Shown one piece after another: positions 1 through 9,869 of a stretch of DNA of 64,000 nt. The position numbers were made by a program, and so were the translations under genes. The notes beneath the pieces are model-generated. The model had not been told where the DNA came from, did not search any database, and worked only from the letters and a program-made list of their open reading frames with translations. The stretch covers positions 62,001 through 126,000 of the IMG/VR virus record IMGVR_UViG_3300037336_000025. One strand, written 5' to 3'. Origin of the DNA: a virus. Numbering within the stretch: the stretch's first letter is position 1; each line of letters opens with the position of its first letter.

Positions 1-3000
1 TGCTAGAGATACGTCAATAATATTAAGTTGTGGTGCTTGGTTATATCGTAAAACTGTCCAGGTGTATGAATCAAATGTGATCCAGATATGATCATTTTCT
101 ACAACACTATTAATATCAAGATCTAAAATGTCGTCTCTAGATTTCAATATAAAATCTATTTGATCATTTTTTACATATCCAGCCGTTTTTTCTAATCCAT
201 TGCTGTATGCTACAGGAGTTACATTAAAAGTAAAGTCTATAGGAGATACTGTAAAATTTGATTGTGCGATTCTATAATATTGATCAGTGATAGCTGTATC
301 AATATTAGCTGTTAATAAAAACGGTTGGGGATCAATTTTAAATTTATTCTTTGAAAATTCAAACTCAATTTCTCTTAATTGATCTGTTCCGCCGACGCGG
401 CCAACTCTAAATGCCCATTCCTCATTGAGTACAATACTGTCTCCTGTTGAACGACTTAGTTTATTAAACACTTTAGAAATTGCATTTGCTGTGCCCTTTT
501 CTCTAACAAATCCCTGATATAATTGGAACTGTGTTACTGGATCTTCAGCTAGAGTTTGTAAATATTCTCTAGTCTGGTAACCAACTGCGTGACGTGCTAG
601 AGCACGTTGGCTTTCACCTGTACCTTCAGCATCTACATTATAGTAATCTTCAAATTGATTGATCTTATAATCAAAGTTTGCAACTAGTTGTTTTTCCGGG
701 GTTGAATCTAGTTTTGTCCAGCTAGTATTGTTAAATGTTTCTGACCCTAATTGGTTTACAAGGCTAGTCCAATTGTAACTTCTATAAGAAACAATGTCTC
801 CTAACTTATAATCATTAAAAGGAGCCCAGGCAGTAATGTTAACGTTATCAAACAAAAAGCCAGGGCTAGTGTAATCCCCGTCCCAATCAACTGTGCGGAA
901 TCCTTGTGTCTTTAGCCTATCCTGGCGATACCCAGTTGACTTGTCATAGATAATATCATTGAATACTGTACGATCAGAGAAAATAGCAACGTGTTCTTTA
1001 AGCACATAGTATACTGTTAGGTAATGGATACCTTCTGTAGTATTAGTAGTCGCTACTGTGATATTTTGAAAACTTCTGTTAACGTTAATAAAATTAGGAG
1101 CTAACGGTTTTCCGTCGGCTTTTAATAACTGGTAACTGTAGAATCCATCTAGAATATTATCAGCAACTCCTACTGGAATTGTAATATCTAATTTTTCTGC
1201 GCCTGGGCTTAATGTAATTAGAGACCCTACTGCCCAATTCTGTCTGGTCCAGAACATGTATTCTTTGCAGCTTGTTGTCCAGTCTTGAGAAACTTGATTT
1301 GCTGGATCGTATCTATTAAAGGTAAACCCAACAGATTTTAGATATGCTTCATACCCTAGCAGAAAGTTAACTACTTCTTGCACAGTATCTAATCTAGCAC
1401 CATAGCTGAGTCTAGAAAGATTCAAAGTATTAAAAGTTCTACGACGTTGTGCTTCCACTGCGCCAACTAGTGGCAACTGTGGTAATTTTTTCCACTGGGC
1501 TGTATCAAAGACCGTACTGCTACTATGAGTTCTTAATGCTCTATAAAATGTATTATTCCGACGTACTATCTGTCCATTGTTATAGGTTTTATTTGTTGTC
1601 CAGTCAGTAAATGTTTCACTAACTCCGCCTACTGAGATTGTAGGATCGGCTTGATTAGCTACAGCTGGATAGTAGTTAAAATACGGGTGAATATTATCGT
1701 AGCCACTTATAACCCATCCGCCTTCAGATTTTTCTAATATCACTCCGCTATAGGAAACACTTGCGATCGGAGAACTAACATTAAAAATAATGTCGTAGTT
1801 TTCTGCAGGAATGTAAATGTTACTAGAAGTTGCACTTGGATTCTTGCTGTCTAAAATATACTTTTGTTGAGCTTTGTCAACAAAGCCTGACAATCTAGTA
1901 GATAAATTAACATCAAGATTTCGTAGCTTTGTATTAACTTCTGAAATATCTGCACCAATAGATCTAATATAACTTGAGACATATTTCACTAGCCCAGATG
2001 TTAGTTCGTTACTAGCTGTCGATATTACAATATCTTTAAGAGTTGAAAACACTCCTGTCTTAGAATTAATTGTTTGCCCTAATATATTTGTAGTTGTATT
2101 GGACCTATCAAAGCTGTCTGTAATAAATTCAAACGGTTTCATTAAACACATTGCTAATGTTACAGCAAACGGCCATTCGCTGCTAGATCTCCAAGCATAC
2201 TCTGCTGGGCTAACATCCCCTAATACGAAGCTTCCTCTGTTGTTTATCAATGTAAAGTTTTTAGATACCCCGGCGTCTAACGGACTTAGTAAGTTACCGT
2301 CACTATCAACCGGAATATATGTTGTTAATCCAGGACGCTTGTATCTATCATACGTTCCAGCAGTAGTGCCTTTGCGGATTATGCCAGCTTCAAGGTCTTC
2401 CCAAAGAATTAAGTTGCCGCTAGTATAAGGAGCAGAACCGTACTCTGCTTCCCACCATACTGGCTGCTCTGAAAATCCTAACATTTCCCAAGGGCAACGA
2501 TGTGGGCGATCAGTGTCAAAGAACCACTGGTATACTCCTCTCCAGTACCCTGGCAAATTTTGTGTACCAGATGGGTCGGTCATGTTACTGTATGTGTAAG
2601 TGAAAGAATTTTCACTATCAAAATACTCGTTAATTGTATAGTTAATATTTGTGTTTTGAACCCACTTTAAAAACTCTTGCACAACAATGCCGTCTAATTG
2701 AGATTTAGTATACAATACGTTACTGTAGTATCCGCCTACTACTAAATCATTATCAAAAATAGCTGTATTATATTCTTGCTTAATGTTGTTGTAAATTCTG
2801 TATTCTAGTTCTAATAATAGATCATCACGGAAATCACCGTAAGAGGCAGTAATACTACCGTCGTGGCCTTGAATTACTTCTCTAGGTTCTTGGTAAGTAT
2901 CATCGACAAATTTCATTGGTGTGTATTTTTTATACAGTCCCATTGATGTTGGTGTTGACGGAATATAGTTTGCTGCTGTCGAAATATATTCTCTAATTTC

Positions 3001-5985
3001 AACTTCGTCGTTTTCTGCCAAGTCAGCTAAAATAGTTATAAAACCAAAAGTAGCATTAAATTCATATTCTGTAGCGTTCAATAACTGTTGATTGTTTATG
3101 TAAACATAAACTGCTCTGTTGCTTAGTTCAGTTAGTGTAAATTTCTCTGATAATGCAAATGTTGTAATTCCAGTATCTTCTACTGTATAGTTGATAGCAA
3201 TAAATGCGCCGCTGCCAATCATGTCAGAATTTGAAAATGCACTATCTGCATTTTTTGTCTTGGTTAAGTCGGTAATGATATCATCAACAAAATTAATTAA
3301 GTTATCGTTATAATCTATAGTAGTAGACCTAGCAATAAAATTATTTTTAAAATCTGTATAAGATTTTCTAGCATGTTGAATTGATTTAATTATGTTAGAA
3401 GTTTTATCACATAATAAACTAACTGCTAACGGTGCAATTCCAGAATGCTTTAAAAATCTTTTTGCAAACGGTTGGTAGTCATCTAGATCTCGAATATTAG
3501 AAATGCCTGGAATATTTCCAGAATATCTAGTATCAAACTCAACTGATCCAGCTACGTGATCAATTGCCTGGCCTAATGTAAAAGTTGTTAATGCTTGATT
3601 TAACGGATTCTTTTCAAGACTAACCGGCATTTCATAATACCCGGTATCTGGAGACAAATCTGTAATTATTTTAACATATACAACGTCGTCAACTGCAAAA
3701 TTATTTGCAAAAGTGAATACTCCGCGCTCTCTAGTAATAGGCGTTACTTGTTTTTGCTGTTGGTTAACATAGAAATTAATTATTAAATTAGTATTATCAG
3801 TAACATTATCCCAGTTAATAGTTGTTAACTTTATAGTGTTAGTTACTTCGGTAATGACCTGACTATCAATGATAGGCTGGATATATGTATTATCAGTTTT
3901 AGTCCATCCGTTTAAATAAACATCGTCTGGATTAATTTTGAAATATCCGCTAGATATATTTTTAGTCAACTCTAATTGATCAAGAGTGTATGTGAAATTA
4001 TCAATTTCCCAATTCCAGTCAAACTGGATGTCGCCCACATTGTCAATATTCAAGTAACTTAGACTAAATCCTAATTCTTTGTCCGCAATACTGTTTCCAA
4101 TCTTGTATGCAAATAGTTTGTTTCCGTTAAAAGAATTTATAGGGTACGTATCAGTATTGGAAAAACTTATTCCATTACTGTCAAACACATCAAATAGCGG
4201 AGGCTGGTTGACTGCTGTTTTTGCTTGGCTAGCTAACCAACTTGATCCATTGAAATAATACATCAATCCGCCGTTATTCTTACCTCGACGTACTAATACT
4301 CCGGCGCCTGCTACAGAATCAGAATCTGTAGTTTCTGCTAAATGTATTCGTTTTTTGTTATTATGTGTAATAAAGTTAACTTCGTAAATTTTATTGTTTG
4401 CAAGAATATCAGTATCAGCAGTTACTAAAATTCGAGCGCCTTCAAATAAATTTTCTCCATCAATGTTGTAGCCAACACTACCTTCTATTTTAGAAAATAC
4501 ATCTGTTGTATAATCATCAATATAGTCTACAACTTCTTTAGAAATACTACCATGATTAAACAATTGAATGTTTGACTTAAACTCAATGATAGGACGTTTT
4601 GCTCTTTGAGATTCAGTTGCTGAAAAATCTTCGCCTCGTAAAGTGTAAGAATATTCTAATACATTTCGGTGGAACCAACGGTTATAACGACTCCAAGGAT
4701 TAGTATCTTTGCTATCACGTTTGATAGTGATATAATCTTTCTGTGCAGGATATGTTGTTGCATCGTCAAACGGCTGAGTATCAAATCCTTCATTATCAAA
4801 TACAACTTCCGGAGTATCTGTTGTCAACACAGGAACAATAAGATCTGCAAACCGTGTTAATGTAATTGCTGTGCCTACTCCTTCTACTAGCCAACTGTCT
4901 AGACTATATTTTAAAGGAGTAACTTGTCCTCTAAATTCTAAAACCATGCCGTTTGAGAATGTTATTCCGTTGCTGCTAGTGTAGGTTATTTTGCCAATGA
5001 TGTCTTTATCAATGTTTATCTTTGTGTTTGCCTCAATATCAGTAATTAGAAACCTACCAAACTTGTTAGGATCAATTAAACTTTGATAGAATAATACATC
5101 AGGTGCGTCGTACGGTACTTTAAAAGTTAAGGTTCCGTTTTCAATTCCATTATTAGTAACACCAATGCTATAGTCAAGGGCAGTGCCTGACGCTACAAGT
5201 GCTATAAATTCCCAATCCTGACTTCCAAGCGTAATACTACTGCTGGCTCCAGACGCAATTGCTACTTTAGCTTTCCATAGTTTGCCATCATATACCGCTT
5301 GTTCGTTTGCAGAATATGGGCGGGCTGGATTGAATATTAATGAGCCAGTGTCATAGTTTGTTCTAATTGCAAACCCTTCTTTAGGTGCTTTAATTTGAAA
5401 TTTATATGATTGGCCACGGTATAGTGTAATTGTTGGATTATTAGTAAATGAATCAGGAGTAAAGATAAAAGAGTTTAATCCGAGAGCAACTTTGTATGTG
5501 CTAATAATTTTTGCTGATTGACCGAATACTGGTATCGCTGGTGGTCCACTAGGTTCCCAGTAGTATTCGCGATAGTTAATAAACTTGTCCCAGTCAATAG
5601 GAGGATTCCAACTGTAGTGTTCTTGGCCTGTGATTAAGTCGTCACGTTCCTCTGTATTTCCAAAGAACTGTAATTGATTTTTAAAATCGAGATAATCGTA
5701 GAAACTGTCTACAGTGTTATTGGTTCTAGAAACTACTCCAGGTTCTAACTGATATCTGCTACGTAGTGTATTATCAGTATCAATATAGATATCAGATCCG
5801 TTGTATGTATTTCCATAGCGTCTTCCAACATATCCTACTAACTTTTGTAAGGTGCCTGGTTGAACTAACGGATCAACCACTGCCGACATGAATTTGTCAT
5901 TCGCGTCTGATCTAAAAACTGTTGGTAACAATTCAACAGTTTTTCTGATTGGTAAACCGCTTTGAGGGAATTTTTTATCTGCCAT
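1..5985 (-). CDS. Giant virion/baseplate protein in the gp7 position (partial, 3' end outside window)
   Basis: The frame opens at an ATG (complement of 5983-5985) and stays open for 1995 codons to the left edge, so the stop lies outside the window. It is the last visible gene of the leftward baseplate operon, 22 nt after gp6, the place T4 gives to gp7 (1032 aa). The protein starts MADKKFPQSGLPIRK and is rich in beta-type, Asn/Thr/Tyr-rich sequence. Two short modules, at about nt 1556-1640 (W-x(5)-TYNNGQIV) and nt 760-835 (W-x(5)-DYKLGDIV), match the W...Y...GD-I-V repeats of the two giant fibre proteins at 36.8-49.8 kb, which look like carbohydrate-binding modules. I infer a structural role at the baseplate edge or fibre attachment. 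The gp7 assignment rests on position, not on recognised homology. Confidence 0.6.
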   Translation of the reverse strand, partial: MADKKFPQSGLPIRKTVELLPTVFRSDANDKFMSAVVDPLVQPGTLQKLVGYVGRRYGNTYNGSDIYIDTDNTLRSRYQLEPGVVSRTNNTVDSFYDYLDFKNQLQFFGNTEERDDLITGQEHYSWNPPIDWDKFINYREYYWEPSGPPAIPVFGQSAKIISTYKVALGLNSFIFTPDSFTNNPTITLYRGQSYKFQIKAPKEGFAIRTNYDTGSLIFNPARPYSANEQAVYDGKLWKAKVAIASGASSSITLGSQDWEFIALVASGTALDYSIGVTNNGIENGTLTFKVPYDAPDVLFYQSLIDPNKFGRFLITDIEANTKINIDKDIIGKITYTSSNGITFSNGMVLEFRGQVTPLKYSLDSWLVEGVGTAITLTRFADLIVPVLTTDTPEVVFDNEGFDTQPFDDATTYPAQKDYITIKRDSKDTNPWSRYNRWFHRNVLEYSYTLRGEDFSATESQRAKRPIIEFKSNIQLFNHGSISKEVVDYIDDYTTDVFSKIEGSVGYNIDGENLFEGARILVTADTDILANNKIYEVNFITHNNKKRIHLAETTDSDSVAGAGVLVRRGKNNGGLMYYFNGSSWLASQAKTAVNQPPLFDVFDSNGISFSNTDTYPINSFNGNKLFAYKIGNSIADKELGFSLSYLNIDNVGDIQFDWNWEIDNFTYTLDQLELTKNISSGYFKINPDDVYLNGWTKTDNTYIQPIIDSQVITEVTNTIKLTTINWDNVTDNTNLIINFYVNQQQKQVTPITRERGVFTFANNFAVDDVVYVKIITDLSPDTGYYEMPVSLEKNPLNQALTTFTLGQAIDHVAGSVEFDTRYSGNIPGISNIRDLDDYQPFAKRFLKHSGIAPLAVSLLCDKTSNIIKSIQHARKSYTDFKNNFIARSTTIDYNDNLINFVDDIITDLTKTKNADSAFSNSDMIGSGAFIAINYTVEDTGITTFALSEKFTLTELSNRAVYVYINNQQLLNATEYEFNATFGFITILADLAENDEVEIREYISTAANYIPSTPTSMGLYKKYTPMKFVDDTYQEPREVIQGHDGSITASYGDFRDDLLLELEYRIYNNIKQEYNTAIFDNDLVVGGYYSNVLYTKSQLDGIVVQEFLKWVQNTNINYTINEYFDSENSFTYTYSNMTDPSGTQNLPGYWRGVYQWFFDTDRPHRCPWEMLGFSEQPVWWEAEYGSAPYTSGNLILWEDLEAGIIRKGTTAGTYDRYKRPGLTTYIPVDSDGNLLSPLDAGVSKNFTLINNRGSFVLGDVSPAEYAWRSSSEWPFAVTLAMCLMKPFEFITDSFDRSNTTTNILGQTINSKTGVFSTLKDIVISTASNELTSGLVKYVSSYIRSIGADISEVNTKLRNLDVNLSTRLSGFVDKAQQKYILDSKNPSATSSNIYIPAENYDIIFNVSSPIASVSYSGVILEKSEGGWVISGYDNIHPYFNYYPAVANQADPTISVGGVSETFTDWTTNKTYNNGQIVRRNNTFYRALRTHSSSTVFDTAQWKKLPQLPLVGAVEAQRRRTFNTLNLSRLSYGARLDTVQEVVNFLLGYEAYLKSVGFTFNRYDPANQVSQDWTTSCKEYMFWTRQNWAVGSLITLSPGAEKLDITIPVGVADNILDGFYSYQLLKADGKPLAPNFINVNRSFQNITVATTNTTEGIHYLTVYYVLKEHVAIFSDRTVFNDIIYDKSTGYRQDRLKTQGFRTVDWDGDYTSPGFLFDNVNITAWAPFNDYKLGDIVSYRSYNWTSLVNQLGSETFNNTSWTKLDSTPEKQLVANFDYKINQFEDYYNVDAEGTGESQRALARHAVGYQTREYLQTLAEDPVTQFQLYQGFVREKGTANAISKVFNKLSRSTGDSIVLNEEWAFRVGRVGGTDQLREIEFEFSKNKFKIDPQPFLLTANIDTAITDQYYRIAQSNFTVSPIDFTFNVTPVAYSNGLEKTAGYVKNDQIDFILKSRDDILDLDINSVVENDHIWITFDSYTWTVLRYNQAPQLNIIDVSLA

Positions 5986-6007
5986 ATTTTATCTTCTTAA
6001 TACTCTG

Positions 6008-9000
6008 TTAAACGCTAGAACCGACTTCGGCGGTTGTTATTGCTGACACTATTTCTACATCATCTACTGTTGCGCCGCTGATTAAAATTTCGTCAGGCCC
6101 GCTTTGAATTTCAAATAAACTACCAAATGCTAAACTAGCCTGTCTTGGTGTTATTGTTAAATTGCTAATGTCTGGTGCTGTTTGATTTAGTATATATGTG
6201 TTCATTTCACTTAGGTAAAATCTATCTCCGAAGTCCCAATTGTTTATATCAAAGAACTCATTAATAGCTGTGATAATTCTTACTTTGAGGTCGTTGTCGT
6301 TGATTGCTTTATTAGGATTCTTAACTACTTTAAATTGTGCTTGTAGATTCGCTGCCGCAGTGCTGCCAAATAATACTTTGTAGGTTACCGGATGATATAT
6401 AATCTCATCGCTGATCGATTTAATCGCATTTAGATTTGTACCAAACGTTATTTGCAAACTATCGCTGCTAGGTGCTTCTGGTTCTGTACTTCCGCCTGCT
6501 AGATAAATCCTATAAGCAGTATCATAACTTCTAGTCATTAAAAATACATCAATAATATTACTTACGCTAGGATCAATTCGGCGATCAACACTAGCGTTAT
6601 GCACGTATTGGAATTTTAATTTATCTCTACCAACTACTCCTTTGTAGGAGCTTTCTAATATCAATGTGTTAGTAACTTTGTTTACTCGCTTAACACGATT
6701 TTCTGCAGAGTCATAAAAATAAATTAAATTGCCGTTGGCATAATCATTAACGTTAACTAGTGATTCTTTCTGTACCACTGTGATATTATTAGAAGAATTA
6801 TCAACCAATTCGTATGTTGTGTTTCCTGCAGAATCTGTTACTTCTTGGAAGAATAGATAATTTAAATCTGCATCTTCACCTATAATCTGTTCAAATTGCT
6901 CAGGATTATCAATAACGCCGTCGCTGTCAATATCTGAAAATGCAACTTTGATTTCTTTTGCACTTTCATATCCATCGTCAAATTTAATAGTATCGGTAAC
7001 TTCAAATGCGAAATCCTGCTTGATAGCACTACCTGATCCATCGCTAACTGTGTTGATTCCTAAAATTGTTACAGTATCTTTTACAACTGCGCCAACTTGA
7101 TTATTGTATTGTTTTTGGTTAACATCATAGTAAAATCTATTTTGTTCAACACTACCAGCAATATAGTCTAGGCCTCGTATCCGTACTCTATATTGATCTG
7201 CTTCTCTAATAAATGCAATTATCCATGATGCATCTAAATTGTTGCTAGTAGTGTCACCTGAACGTCCTAAACTAAAGTCACTAACTGAATCTAGGTTAGA
7301 TGAAGTGATAATATTCCATGTTGATGCTTCAACTTCAAATCGCAGTCCAAAATTTAAATTTTGAGATACTTGATTAACAATTTCCGATTCTAATGCAGCA
7401 GGCAGATCATTTACAAATTTTGGAATAATACGCTGAGCTATTGCTCCAGACGGAATAGTATCACTAAACGACACAGGACCTAGTCCCGATGTTAATATAC
7501 CTCTGCCAGAATTTGTACCGTCGCCGACAACTTTAATTACTTTGGTCCACAGTCGATCAGTTTGCAACGAATCTGCAAGGTTAATGTCTACAATTTGTCC
7601 ATTCTTAAATGCTTTACCTGTAGGAGGAACAAATTTAACCAACGCACCAAATTTAACATATTTTAAATTATTAGTAGAATAAGTGCCAACTTGGAATAAC
7701 GATTGGTCTACTGAGTTTTTAAAATACCCGGTAGTAAGATTTACTTGAGTTGTTGTTTGTTCCCATACAGTGTTAGTTTCAGTGAATGTTATTTTATCAA
7801 AATTAGTTATGTAGAAGTTATAAACATCGGTGTCTGTAAATACAGGCTCAACACTACGCTTAATAAAATTAATAATATCTATTCGGTTTGACCATTTAAA
7901 AGTCAATGCTCTTTCAATTTCTTCTTTATATAAGAATCCGTCATTTGCAAATACATTAACTGAACTGTATTTTCCGCTGGCATCAATAATTTCAAAGTTG
8001 CGAGAAATTCCGCTACTTGTTCTATTAACTGCTTTAATTTTTAAAATATCTTGGCTACTTGATAACGGTGCAAGATTGTAATCTTCACCAGTAATCATTC
8101 TATTTTGTGTATAATATACCGCAGGTGCATTTGTTCTAATAGTGTCAATATCTTCAGAAGCTGCACTTGAAGATACACTTGACTGCAATGCTAGCCCAAT
8201 AGTTAATGTATGCTGTACTCCTTGTTTGTTAGTATAAGGAACTGCAATGTTAATACCGCGCATTTCTGCCGGTGCAATAGTATATGATAATCCGTTACTA
8301 ACTCTATAGTAAACTCTAAATGCACCTTGTGGAATATTACCGTATACTCCATCAGCAAATTTTAAATCAATACGGTCGTTTTCTTTAGTAACAACTGAGT
8401 AGATATTTCTAATATCTTGACTTAGACTATTGTAGGCAATATTGTTACCTAGTAACGTAGATACCGGAGTCCATTCATTTAGTTGTGTGCCTGTTGAGCT
8501 TAGGCTGTATAACCATACATCATTGTTATTAATGTTAACACTGTCAACTGAGACTGTTTCATTAGTTGTAGGAACTTCAATATTAAAGTCTGCAAGCTCT
8601 AAACTGCCCTGTTTAAACATCAAGTAAAAACCAGTGTTAGAACTACCAGGCCCTTTGCCGTCATTACGGTAGACAAATCCTACTTGATTACCAGGAACAG
8701 GCGGTTCTTCGTATATGCTGGTGCTACCATTAAATGATGTGCTTACAATTTCAAAAGCCATGCCGCGGCCGGCTACAGTTTTGTTAAATGTGTAAACTGC
8801 AACGTCTGTGCTAGTGCTACGCAATCTATATTGTTCTGTAGGAATGCCTTGTATAGTTGCACTACCTTGGCTGCGCCCAAACTCTGTATTATCTGCCATT
8901 GCAGAATTCAACACAGTTATGAATTGTTCTAACCAATTAGTGTTAGTTGGGTCGTTCCAAGAGATAATTTGCTGTGCTAAGTTTTTACCGTTACTATCAA

Positions 9001-9388
9001 GAATGTCTTCGGTAGTTGTAACTGTAGAGAATTTTAAAAGACCGCTAGAAGAGATGTTTCTTTTGGCGTTGTAGCTTAACATACGAGCAAGACGTAGGAC
9101 ACTTTCCTTACGCTCTGCAAGCTCAATAAAGTTTTCTCTTGATGCTAGATCAATACGGAAAGCAAGACTTTGACCTAAAAATGCAACAGCATCAATAAGA
9201 GCCATGTACTCAGATGACTCAATATAATCGTTAAAATCTTCCGGATAGTTTTCACGGAGATAGGTAATAATGACACGACGTAAATTTTCAAAGTCGTAAC
9301 TTTTAAAGTCAGCATTACTAAACGTCTGGTAGATTCTAGTCCAATCTTGGTTTAAAATTAAGTTATTTTGTCTTGTTGTCGTTGTCAT
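6008..9388 (-). CDS. 6: Baseplate wedge protein gp6
   Basis: This 1126-aa protein is the probable gp6, which joins neighbouring wedges into the ring of the baseplate and belongs to the baseplate J-like group. It directly follows gp25, as in T4. The N-terminus (DADFKSYDF-like segment, then YLRENYPEDFNDYIESSEYM) and the following helix-rich stretch with ALIDAVAFLGQSLAFRIDLASRENFIELAERKE-type sequence are typical of marine T4-like gp6; I quote these from memory of the family. It is much longer than T4 gp6 (660 aa), with extra beta-rich sequence in the middle. The C-terminal part contains FFDINNWDFGDRFYLSE, usual for wedge gp6 proteins. ATG start at 9388 with an AGGA motif upstream and a candidate late promoter at 9407-9413. 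Confidence 0.85.
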   Translation of the reverse strand: MTTTTRQNNLILNQDWTRIYQTFSNADFKSYDFENLRRVIITYLRENYPEDFNDYIESSEYMALIDAVAFLGQSLAFRIDLASRENFIELAERKESVLRLARMLSYNAKRNISSSGLLKFSTVTTTEDILDSNGKNLAQQIISWNDPTNTNWLEQFITVLNSAMADNTEFGRSQGSATIQGIPTEQYRLRSTSTDVAVYTFNKTVAGRGMAFEIVSTSFNGSTSIYEEPPVPGNQVGFVYRNDGKGPGSSNTGFYLMFKQGSLELADFNIEVPTTNETVSVDSVNINNNDVWLYSLSSTGTQLNEWTPVSTLLGNNIAYNSLSQDIRNIYSVVTKENDRIDLKFADGVYGNIPQGAFRVYYRVSNGLSYTIAPAEMRGINIAVPYTNKQGVQHTLTIGLALQSSVSSSAASEDIDTIRTNAPAVYYTQNRMITGEDYNLAPLSSSQDILKIKAVNRTSSGISRNFEIIDASGKYSSVNVFANDGFLYKEEIERALTFKWSNRIDIINFIKRSVEPVFTDTDVYNFYITNFDKITFTETNTVWEQTTTQVNLTTGYFKNSVDQSLFQVGTYSTNNLKYVKFGALVKFVPPTGKAFKNGQIVDINLADSLQTDRLWTKVIKVVGDGTNSGRGILTSGLGPVSFSDTIPSGAIAQRIIPKFVNDLPAALESEIVNQVSQNLNFGLRFEVEASTWNIITSSNLDSVSDFSLGRSGDTTSNNLDASWIIAFIREADQYRVRIRGLDYIAGSVEQNRFYYDVNQKQYNNQVGAVVKDTVTILGINTVSDGSGSAIKQDFAFEVTDTIKFDDGYESAKEIKVAFSDIDSDGVIDNPEQFEQIIGEDADLNYLFFQEVTDSAGNTTYELVDNSSNNITVVQKESLVNVNDYANGNLIYFYDSAENRVKRVNKVTNTLILESSYKGVVGRDKLKFQYVHNASVDRRIDPSVSNIIDVFLMTRSYDTAYRIYLAGGSTEPEAPSSDSLQITFGTNLNAIKSISDEIIYHPVTYKVLFGSTAAANLQAQFKVVKNPNKAINDNDLKVRIITAINEFFDINNWDFGDRFYLSEMNTYILNQTAPDISNLTITPRQASLAFGSLFEIQSGPDEILISGATVDDVEIVSAITTAEVGSSV

Positions 9389-9406
9389 CTTTCAGTCCTA
9401 TAATCA

Positions 9407-9413
9407 TATTTAC
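9407..9413 (-). promoter_or_regulatory. Candidate T4-type late promoter (GTAAATA) for gp6
   Basis: On the minus strand GTAAATA lies 18 nt before the gp6 ATG. A start a few bases downstream would leave a short leader containing the AGGA ribosome site. The match is one of the weaker variants of the TAAATA box seen across the window. Confidence 0.4.
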
Positions 9414-9430
9414 CAAACAAAATAATGTGC

Positions 9431-9868
9431 TCAGTTAATGACGGAATTGTCCTTGTCGAAATTAAAACTCATGCGCTCGTTAATGTTAAAGGGTATATAT
9501 GTAATATCTGCTTGTATTCTAATACCCTGGTCAGTACTATCTATTTGTACTTGATTTACCGCAATACGAGGATCATAATTGATAATGTCCTCAACATCTT
9601 TGGCAATCATATTTTTTACATCTTCAGTAAATTGTTCGAACAGCATGTCCCAGATAATTGTACCAAACTCTGGATTTTCTAATTTTTCACCCTTACGGAT
9701 ATAAAAATGATTGATTAAATCCTGTTTGACTAAGTCTATATCATAGAGCTTAAAGTTCTTTTTAGTTTCGCTTGAACTAAATCCTTTGTAGGCAAAGCTG
9801 CCTCCTGCATCGCCGACCGATGCTTTATTAACTGCAACAGTTTTTTGATTATATAATTTATTGGCCAT
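9431..9868 (-). CDS. 25: Baseplate wedge protein gp25
   Basis: A 145-aa protein of the GPW/gp25 family, the small wedge subunit shared by contractile tails and type VI secretion sheath baseplates, where it helps nucleate the sheath. The family signature is visible in the middle: LFKLRKGE-like helix (here INHFYIRKGEKLENPEFGT) followed by IIWDMLFEQF and the DPRIAVNQVQI strand. Length is close to T4 gp25 (132 aa). ATG start at 9868, one base after the gp5 stop, so the two are probably translationally coupled. Its position between gp5 and gp6 matches T4-like baseplate operons. Confidence 0.92.
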   Translation of the reverse strand: MANKLYNQKTVAVNKASVGDAGGSFAYKGFSSSETKKNFKLYDIDLVKQDLINHFYIRKGEKLENPEFGTIIWDMLFEQFTEDVKNMIAKDVEDIINYDPRIAVNQVQIDSTDQGIRIQADITYIPFNINERMSFNFDKDNSVIN

Positions 9869-9869
9869 G

